A model generated the notes under the pieces. The model ran no database searches and was not told the origin of the DNA. It saw only the letters and a list, made by a program, of their open reading frames with translations. This document shows positions 8,422 to 15,609 of a stretch of DNA of 16,264 nt, piece after piece. Each line of letters opens with the position of its first letter. Position 1 is the first letter of the stretch. The translations under genes and the position numbers were made by a program. The stretch comes from Sanchytrium tribonematis (taxonomy: Eukaryota; Sanchytriomycota; Sanchytriomycetes; Sanchytriales; Sanchytriaceae): positions 1 through 16,264 of the forward strand of contig JADGIG010000137.1 in assembly GCA_018985235.1 (NCBI GenBank), written 5' to 3'.

Positions 8422-9133
8422 TTATCTATAGACACTTTCGTGTTCTAAATTTCGGGCAATTTCTGTTTCCCATTTATCGCCATTCTCCAGCAGCTTGTCT
8501 TTGTTGTATAGCAACTCCTCGTGTGTTTCTGTGGCATATTCAAAGTTCGAGGTTTCCACAATAGCATCGACAGGGCCTACATTAATTCAAATTACAAGCT
8601 TCTTGGCAAAATCCACAATAAATGCATTTCGTCATATCTATATCATATCTAGTTGTTCTCCTGCTCCCATCGCTTCGCTCTTCAGCTTCAATTGTGATTG
8701 CTTGGGCAGGGCAAACAGCTTCGCATAGTTTACAAGCGATGCATCTCTCCTCTCCACTTGGATAACGTCTCAAGGCATGTTCTCCTCTAAATCTTGGTGA
8801 TATTGGTCCTTTTTCAAATGGATACATTAATGTGTAAGGTGTCTTGAAAAAATTCTCCAAAACTAAAAATGCGCCCCTGAACATTTCTGTTAATAAAAGG
8901 GTGGAGGTCAGCTTATCCAGTAATGAATGATTTGTATATTTAAGCTGGTGATTATGCCAGAAATGAGTATGAGATTCCTTTTTCATTTCAAGTTTAAAGG
9001 AATCACTAATTTTATCTTGAAGATATAAATTATCTGCTTTTGATTCAGTTTTAATTGTTTCTGGAATAAATGAACCAGTACCTTTATACGGCACAGGCTT
9101 TAGTGGTTTTTGAAATAGACGATACAATCGCAT
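8422..9133 (-). CDS. Complex I 23-kDa iron-sulfur subunit (NDUFS8/TYKY), two exons
   Basis: Exons are 9133-8596 and 8576-8422, joined over a 19-nt intron into 230 residues. The protein is the peripheral-arm subunit of mitochondrial NADH:ubiquinone oxidoreductase that holds two [4Fe-4S] clusters on the electron path to ubiquinone. Ligand motifs are [12 protein letters not shown] (Cys 131, 134, 137, 141) and [12 protein letters not shown] (Cys 170, 173, 176, 180). The family C-terminus ([20 protein letters not shown] to the end) is present only after splicing; unspliced, the protein ends right after the second cluster motif. A basic N-terminus ([18 protein letters not shown]) fits a mitochondrial presequence, and residues 40-60 form an extra hydrophilic stretch. 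Its presence implies a functional complex I in this organism. GluRS ends 40 bp upstream on the same strand. Confidence 0.97.
8577..8595 (-). other. 19-nt spliceosomal intron in NDUFS8
   Basis: Sense sequence GTAATTTGAATTAATGTAG, phase 1, splitting the codon (T|GC) of Cys180, the last cysteine of the second cluster motif. By chance the unspliced codon TGT also encodes Cys, but a TAA follows within the intron. Confidence 0.95.
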
Positions 9134-9172
9134 TTGTTTAGCGGGGATATTTTTCGAAGCATAGAGTCATAT

Positions 9173-9178
9173 TTTATT
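9173..9178 (-). terminator. Poly(A) signal AATAAA enclosing the GluRS stop
   Basis: The TAA stop lies wholly inside AATAAA. The downstream NDUFS8 start is 40 bp away. Confidence 0.55.
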
Positions 9179-10989
9179 TTTGATCAGCTTTTTTGTCAGA
9201 TGCAGGTTTTGCTTTCTTCTCTTTCTTTTCTTTTTTCTCTTTCTTTGGTTTTTTGGCAGCATTCGAATCTGCCTTCGAAGCTACCTTTTTAGCCTTACCA
9301 TCTGGAATTGCTATCAACTTTACGACAAAATCATTCTTTTTGTACTTGTGAACATCTTTTTCTAATACACCGACAAAGTCAACAATGTAATTGCCTTTTC
9401 TTTCTATTTGAATTTTGTCACCCTTTTTTAAATTTTTAAATTCGAAAACACCTTTAGCGCTAGTCTAGGTGAATAAAAGATACCAAAAATTCCGTTTTTT
9501 CGCTCAAAATATCTTCGATTTTGTCGTCCTCCTCTGGTTTTGGCTTGTTGATCAAATAATCGTAATCTGCTAGAACGAGATTGACAACCTTATATTCATG
9601 CTCACTTGCTTTTGCGAGCCATGTCAATTTTTTTGTTTTCTTGTAGTCGCCGCCTAAATTTAAGCATCCTCTTACAGTAATATTGTTGGCTGACTTCTCA
9701 ATGCTTGTGATTTTAACGTTACCCCAATTCATTAGTGTAACCTCTTCATCAATGACCAGACTTTCAGCATCAGATTTTTCGATCAGAACAGTTGAATAAT
9801 AAGGGACCTTTCGGTTTCCTAGAGATTCATTTTTTTGATGGCTGGGAAGTTCTTTAATATAACAGGAATTTTTCAAGTTTCCCAAAGGATCCTCCATAGC
9901 AGACGAATCTGGTTCTAATAACAATTCAACAAGTGACTCTTCTGAATCGAGAGCGGTAAGTCTTGGACAGTTCAGATCCAATATTTTCTTATTTAAGGCC
10001 CAAATCTTATCCCATTCGCACAAATTACTTTTGCTTGAGTTTCCTTGCATAAGAATAAAGGTTCTTAGTCCTTCTACTGTCAAACCCCTACGCATTATTC
10101 CTTGAACTGTTGGAAATCTAGGGTCAAACCAAGATTCTACCTTTTTAGTATCAACAAACCATTGCAACTTTCTCTTTGACAATAGCGTATAAACAAAATT
10201 TAATCTCGAAAAATCACTAACAGTGACAGGTCTAAGCTCAAGTTTTTCAATAAACCACTCGTATTGTGGTAATCTATCCCTGTATTCATTTGTTCTCATT
10301 GCATGGGTGACCCCTTCGATACTGTCAACCACAGGGCAAGCAAAATCGTAGGTAGGGTAGACTTTATACTTAGTCTTACTAATATGATGCGGGGTCAAAT
10401 TACATCTATAAATAACAGGATCTCTTAAACATTTGTTTTTGTCATCAACAGATATTTTGGCTCTTAGGCACGACTTTAAACCTCCATCAGTGGCGGTTTT
10501 CATGGATTCCCAGTCGGTCTTATTTTGTTCCACAGATTTATCTCTATTTTTGCTAGCTATACCTTTCATTCTCTCATCTCTCATTTGTTCTTGAGAAGTA
10601 TCGTCTACATAAGCAAGACCAAGTTCTATTAATTTATCAGCATAAGATAATAGAGTTGCGAAATGATCACTAGTGTGTGATGTTTTGTAGGGAATAATAT
10701 CTAGCGTTTTACAATCTTGAAGTATAGCGTCTTCAAAATCTTGCTTCTCTTTTGTTGGATTTGTATCATCCATTCTTATCAATAGTTTTCCATGATATTT
10801 TTTTGCAAAATAATCATTAATCAAAGCAGCCTTGACGTGCCCAATGTGCATGAATCCACTAGGTTCAGGAGGAAATCTTGTGACTACTTTCCCATCCTCT
10901 GCATTTGGTAAAGATAATTGTTTGTCAATTTCGTTGACGTAGTTGTCTAAGCAAGAATAATCCCAAGTCATCTCCTCTGTTTTGCTCAT
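9174..10989 (-). CDS. Cytosolic glutamyl-tRNA synthetase, two exons
   Basis: Exons are 10989-9484 and 9464-9174, joined over a 19-nt intron into 598 residues. The enzyme charges tRNA-Glu with glutamate in the cytosol. The class I core shows VTRFPPEPSGFMHIGH (HIGH motif at about 48-51) and LLSKRKL (KMSKS motif, about 269-275). The anticodon-binding beta-barrel domain ends, after the splice, with KKGDKIQIERKGNYIVDF and AIPDGK, a standard end for the eukaryotic enzyme. Two oddities: the GST-like N-terminal domain of the yeast enzyme is missing, the core starting after some 33 residues; and a 30-residue Lys/Glu-rich tail follows the final barrel. The enzyme is not fused to ProRS as in animals. 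A short upstream frame of seven codons (11009-10986) ends in a TGA that overlaps the start ATG. Confidence 0.96.
9465..9483 (-). other. 19-nt spliceosomal intron in GluRS
   Basis: Sense sequence GTATCTTTTATTCACCTAG, phase 0, between codons TTG and ACT (EKTEFL joined to TSAKGVFEF). Read through, the frame ends at a TAG two bases past the intron and loses the last 96 residues. Confidence 0.93.
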
Positions 10990-11009
10990 AGTAATTGGTC
11001 AACTTTCAT
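10986..11009 (-). promoter_or_regulatory. Possible short upstream frame before GluRS
   Basis: ATG followed by six codons and a TGA that overlaps the GluRS ATG as ATGA. If transcribed it could lower or couple translation of the synthetase. It lies in the 166-bp divergent spacer shared with URA5; where transcription starts is unknown. Confidence 0.3.
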
Positions 11010-11155
11010 CTTGTATTGGGGAATATTTGTTTTCAACTTCTCAAGGCGGTAATTCGTTTTTTTCCATTATCAATTTCCGTTTGACTATGTAAAAAAGACC
11101 TGTTAGAATATATTTTAAACGAGAAAATCAGCACTTCCCCTAGTTGGTTGTACAG

Positions 11156-11788
11156 ATGAATTCTTCAAAATCAATTTTAATCAGCAAAATGATTGAATCA
11201 AATTGCCTATTGTTTGGGAACTTCACTCTCAAATCTGGAATTGAAAGTCCGTACTTTTTCAATGCAACTTTTGATAGTGCTGAGTTGTTGTCTAAAGTAG
11301 CCAAATGTTATGCAAAACATTTATATGCGGAATACGGCGACAATCTCACAAATTTTACTTTATTTGGAGCTGCATATAAAGGAATACCTTTAGTTGTGGC
11401 CATTGGGATGGCATTGGTTCAAGATTACAATGTAGATTGTAATATTGTTTTTAATAGAAAAGAACCGAAAGATCATGGCGAAGGCGGATCATTAGTGGGT
11501 AAAATTAAGAACAATGACATTATTTTGATTGATGACGTATTGACTCGTGGTACTGCGCTACTTCAGGTCATTAAAATGATTCAATTGGAATGTCCAAGTT
11601 CGTCAATTTCTCGGGCAGTTATTTTGCTAGATAGAATGGAAAAGGTCGAAGATTCATTCGCAAAAGTCTGCTTAGAAAAAACGACTGGAGTCCAGATTGA
11701 TGCGCTGCTTTGTGTTTTGGATATTATGGATTATTTGGAGACTGAAAATATTGAATATTTTGAAAAAATGAAAAAAAGCTTGGAATAA
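11156..11788 (+). CDS. URA5: Orotate phosphoribosyltransferase (URA5 type)
   Basis: A single exon of 210 residues from the first ATG (11156); the frame is open a few codons upstream but without an ATG. The enzyme joins orotate to PRPP to give orotidine 5'-phosphate in pyrimidine synthesis. Family blocks are LFGNFTLKSGIESPYFFNA near the N-terminus, the GAAYKGIPL block, the flexible catalytic loop RKEPKDHGEGG (about 101-111) and the PRPP-binding motif DIILIDDVLTRGTAL (about 121-135). Length and stand-alone form match fungal URA5; animals, plants and many protists have it fused to OMP decarboxylase. It is divergent from GluRS and ends 7 bp from the convergent RMD1-like stop. Confidence 0.96.
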   Translation: MNSSKSILISKMIESNCLLFGNFTLKSGIESPYFFNATFDSAELLSKVAKCYAKHLYAEYGDNLTNFTLFGAAYKGIPLVVAIGMALVQDYNVDCNIVFNRKEPKDHGEGGSLVGKIKNNDIILIDDVLTRGTALLQVIKMIQLECPSSSISRAVILLDRMEKVEDSFAKVCLEKTTGVQIDALLCVLDIMDYLETENIEYFEKMKKSLE

Positions 11789-11789
11789 A
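11784..11789 (+). terminator. Poly(A) signal AATAAA enclosing the URA5 stop
   Basis: The TAA stop lies inside AATAAA. Cleavage downstream would reach into the 3' end of the convergent RMD1-like gene, only 7 bp away. Confidence 0.55.
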
Positions 11790-11795
11790 ATCCTA

Positions 11796-13029
11796 TTAAT
11801 TAAGACTCATTAATTTAACTACTATTTCCACAGACATGACCACTACGTCAAATATTAGAAGAAATATAATAATCCACGTCAAACTATCCATCTTGTTTCC
11901 CTAAGTGAATGTGGAGTACGTCCGAATGGGATGCAAGCATATCCAGCAAATCAGAGAGAACCGCTGTGCGGGTATTTAAAAGCTCAACTCTTTGAGGTAT
12001 TTGCATGTATAGCTTAATTCGATCATATATTACTTGAAGGTCGGGATTAGACCAAAAAAAATCTGGTATATCTAAAACTGACGAAACCAAATTGACTTTC
12101 ATTTTGACGTCATAAAGCTTACCACAAGTTCTTGCTATCTGAGTTTTGGAGAAACTAATATCGCCAGTCAAAGCCAACTCATCCGGTACAGCTTGAGACT
12201 CATTCAAAGTTGATGACATAATTTCTTCGTATAAAGTTAATTTTACCGATTGTGCAAAGCCATGGCTTAATGTCAACTTGATCATTGGGTCTGGCTGCTT
12301 TAGTGTTATCATATCATTGTATATCCGCGATTGATCCAATTTATCATAATATTGAAAGTGAAAATCTTCTATAACAATATCCTTGGAAAGCAAAGATCCT
12401 TTTTGAAGGTGTCTTACTTCGGTTAGAATAAAATCCTCTTGTTCTTCGGTCATATTCCAAAAAACAATACAGCCATACTCGAAATAAAATACTTCGCCGT
12501 ACCCGTGGTAAGCATTCGGATTCTCAGGCTCATAAACAAATGATGGTAAATTATAAATCCAGTCATATTGCGTGTATAGACACTCATCAAAAATTCGAGG
12601 GTATACAGAGTGTTTTTCTTGCAAAAACTTTATCAGCTCATTAGTGTTCAGTTCTTCACTAGTGCAGTACGCCGTTACTCGTGGTAAATCCCGTCTTTGC
12701 TCAGTCGGCAAACTTTCAGCAAATGTTTTTATGTCTTCCTTCCGAAGTAGTTCCAGTATATGTACTCTTTCGTAATCAACTTCGACATTCTCTACTTCTG
12801 GTAATAGGACGGCCTTAGGGTTCATTTTGCTGAATCGTTTTACCTTCTTTTCTTCTATCGGGCTTGTTATTCTGGCAATTGGTTCCAATTGTGGCAAGCT
12901 TTTCACCAGCAAATTTGCAGTTTCCTCGTGAAGTTCCTCATCACTCATTTCTTTTGAAATTGCGAGACTTGGAGAGTTGCAAATAATTCTTGAAACTTTA
13001 GCTACCAATGTTGATCGAACCTGTAGCAT
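11796..13029 (-). CDS. DUF155 (RMD1/Sif2-like) membrane-anchored protein, two exons
   Basis: Exons are 13029-11920 and 11900-11796, joined over a 19-nt intron into 404 residues. The DUF155 family includes yeast Rmd1 and Rmd8, fission yeast Sif2 and mitochondrial RMND1. Visible blocks are RVTAYCTSEEL, GYGEVFYFEYGCIVFWNMTEEQE, EDFHFQYYD, YNDMITLKQPDPMIKLTLSHG, AQSVKLTLYEE, and near the end IPDFFWSNPDLQVIYD and VELLNTRTAVLSDLLDML. The second exon supplies the conserved C-terminal membrane segment (LTWIIIFLLIFDVVVMSV), which is missing without the splice. The VTAYCT and NDMITLK blocks favour the Rmd1/Sif2 type. The first ATG gives a basic N-terminus resembling a mitochondrial presequence; Met28 (12948) is an alternative that removes the overlap with VPS18. 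The molecular role of the family is poorly known. No AATAAA is visible at its end. Confidence 0.94.
11901..11919 (-). other. 19-nt spliceosomal intron in the RMD1-like gene
   Basis: Sense sequence GTACTCCACATTCACTTAG, phase 0, after the codon GAC (LASHSD joined to GNKMDSLTW). Unspliced, the frame ends at a TAG about 14 bases past the intron, before the membrane segment. Confidence 0.92.
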
Positions 13030-15609
13030 TCGAATTTAATGGAGAAATTCAAAGTTTTGCAGCGTACAATGACAAGCTTAGCTTTCTCTTGCATAATGAG
13101 ACGGGACACAAAATTTTAAGAATTGATTTAAAAAATCCTGAAGTAATTGAAGATTTTAATGTCACAGTATCCGATGATCATCTAATGAAACTACAAAATA
13201 ACATTCTTTTACTAACACACAACAAACTTAATATCGTAGACTTAAATTTAGAATATGACCTTGAAAGCAAATTTTCTGACATTGTTGAATATAAAGATGG
13301 TTACATAGCTTCTAGCCAACATGGCCATATATATTTTATACAGGGCTCAACTGTTCTAGATTCAGGACTTATGAATAAATTAAGAAATAAGTCTAAGCCA
13401 GTATTAAAGAGTACTGAAATAGGAAGCTTACCAGACGAAAAACTAATTTCTAAAATGATTGTAGAACCATTTGCGGATAGCTCCACAGTAGGCTTTTTAT
13501 TTATTCAAAACAGAATTTTATTTCAAGGATTGTGGGCCAATAATCAAATTTCAATTTTAGAAGTTTGTCGCGATGTCATAGATGTGGCAATTTACCGATC
13601 AAATGTGAATTCACCTATTTCAAAAGTTTGCATCGCAACGTCTAGAAGCGTTAATTTGGCCATACCTGATTATAAAGAAAAGATTGGAAAATGGATTACA
13701 ATTTCAGAAAGCATTCCTCTTGATGTAGTCAAAATTAGTCACTGCTTTTTAACTGAATATTATGTTGGAATTGTCGATGCTATATCGAAAATTGTATCTT
13801 TTTATTGGATTCCCGAAAATAGCTCCAAAATAGTGGAAAAGATTTGGGAATCCAAAATTCTCGATTTATACGGATTTTATCACGACACTCTTAAAAATAC
13901 ATACTGGATCTACACTAATCGACAGCTTTATGAAATCGTTTCTGTTAATGAAACAAAAGGTCTGTGGAAGAAATTTGTGGAAATACACAATTTTTCAGAA
14001 GCCAAAAAATTGTCAACTTCGTTGGAGGAAAAAGATGAAATTTTATACTTTCAAGGAAAGCATCTACTTTCAAAGGGACAAGGAACTAGTGCGGCTTCTT
14101 GCTTTGCTAATATGAGTCATTTTGATATTGACGGTATCACTCTTCTTTTCTTGGAAGCAAAGAGTAATGCCTTAAAAGACTTCTTAATTAAAGCTATTCC
14201 AAGACTGCCAAATAAAGTGTCAAAGTCTCTTGTCGTTCATTGGGCCTTATTTTTAGCACTAGAAGAGGCCAATGAACAAAGATTGCGAAAAGTAAAAAGC
14301 AACATGAAAGAATTTTGCTTGAATATCTTGTCCGATTTCAAATACTTGCTTCACAAAAAAACAGTTTATCAACTCCTTTATAGCCATGATGAAGACGACC
14401 TTCTTCTACAATATGCAAATTTGATTTCAGATCACAAATTTATCTTTCAATTTTACATTGATAAAAAAGACTTCAAAAATGCTATCCAAACTTTGCAGCA
14501 ACAGTCTGATGCTAGTATTATTCATCAAAATATATCTCAGCTGTTGCAAAATTCGCCCAAAGAAGCCATCCATTTACTCTTGGGCCATCCGAATATAGAA
14601 CCGAAATCGATGATTCCGCCATTTGTTAAACATTTAAGTCTTAAAGGTGAATCTGATCTTCCATATATACTGGATTATTTGGAAAAGATTGTGACCCTTA
14701 ATAAGGATCAAGCCATTCACAATTTTCTCTTCAGCTTGTATTGTCAGTACTGCAATGAAAAAGATACTCTAATTCCATACTTGAATGGCAATCATCGATT
14801 TTGCGATATGGAATACGCATTAAGGCAGGCTGAAAAGTTCAAGAAACATTTCACTATAATTCAAATTTATAGTGAGATGGAACTTCACAATGAAGCTCTG
14901 GATTTAGCACTTGGTCTTGAAGATTTCGAACTTTCGAAGCTGACTGTGAACAAAGTCCCAGATGAGGCAGAAAGACACCGACTTTGGTTAAGAATAGCAC
15001 GATATATTGTGGAAAAGAAGAAAAATTTAAACCAGTATTTACTAATTACGTAGAGCCTTAGAACTATTGAAAGAGTCTAGCCTACAAGTCGAGGACATTT
15101 TACCTTTTTTTCCAGATTTTGCTGAAATTAACGAATTTAAAAACGAGATTTGTGCTTCTTTGAAGAGACACAACACTGAATTGAAAGACTTGAAATCCAA
15201 TATTGAAAATTGGACGAACATATCTAATGAGTTGTCAGAAAATACCAGTGAGCTTCGAAAAAGATATGTTTCTATAACAAAAAAGGATAAATGCAGTTCA
15301 TGTTGCAATTTCCTGATACAATCTTTCAATGACTTTACAATATTTCCATGTAGACACGCTTTTCATTTTGATTGTATGGTTCTCGAAGCAGAAAAGCTTT
15401 TGCCATCCCGACAGGCCGCACAATTGAAAAATTACAAAAAAACATTAACAATTGCGAAAAAGGAATCTAATCTCGAGCTTATAGCAAAGCTAAAGCACGA
15501 AATTCACGAACTCACTTCATTTGAGTGTTGCTATTGTGGAGAACTGATGATTAGAAGCATCGACCAACCCTTTTATTCTATTAACGAGGATCCTTTATTC
15601 ATTGCTTAA
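13008..15609 (+). CDS. VPS18: Vps18, core subunit of HOPS/CORVET, two exons
   Basis: Exons are 13008-15034 and 15054-15609, joined over a 19-nt intron into 860 residues. Vps18 is shared by the HOPS and CORVET tethering complexes that drive endosome and vacuole/lysosome fusion. The N-terminal half is a beta-propeller-like region (from LSFLLHNETGHKILRIDL on), followed by an alpha-solenoid (LALGLEDFELSKLTVNKVPD and RHRLWLRIARYIVE) and, after the splice, the signature EDILPFFPDF. The C-terminal RING begins at Cys756 (DKCSSCCNF), continues with FPCRHAFHFDC, and closes with CCYCGELMIRSID near 834-845, nearly identical to the family. It lacks about 50 N-terminal residues of animal homologues; an in-frame TAG just upstream fixes the start. 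Its start overlaps the divergent RMD1-like frame by 22 bp, and its stop overlaps ataxin-10 by 11 bp. Confidence 0.97.
15035..15053 (+). other. 19-nt spliceosomal intron in VPS18
   Basis: Sequence GTATTTACTAATTACGTAG, phase 2, splitting a Gln codon (CA|A). It contains a yeast-like TACTAAT, but the A six bases from the end, shared with the other introns, lies in ATTAC. Unspliced, the TAG at its 3' end stops translation and removes the RING. Confidence 0.95.
15594..15599 (-). terminator. Poly(A) signal AATAAA overlapping the ataxin-10 stop
   Basis: The last base of the TGA stop begins AATAAA. The signal lies within the last codons of VPS18 on the other strand. Confidence 0.55.

Noticed and set aside
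9180-9365. Phe-rich plus-strand frame opposite the GluRS tail
   Set aside because: The Phe/Leu run is the antisense of the lysine-rich GluRS C-terminus, not a membrane protein.
11144-11155. TTG start upstream of the URA5 ATG
   Set aside because: The family N-terminus is fully covered from the ATG at 11156; a eukaryotic TTG start is not needed.
2042-15053. Sequencing errors, pseudogenes or programmed frameshifts as the cause of the six breaks
   Set aside because: Single-base errors or slips would not leave 19 extra bases flanked by GT and TAG at six sites, each with the same internal pattern and exact family match after removal.
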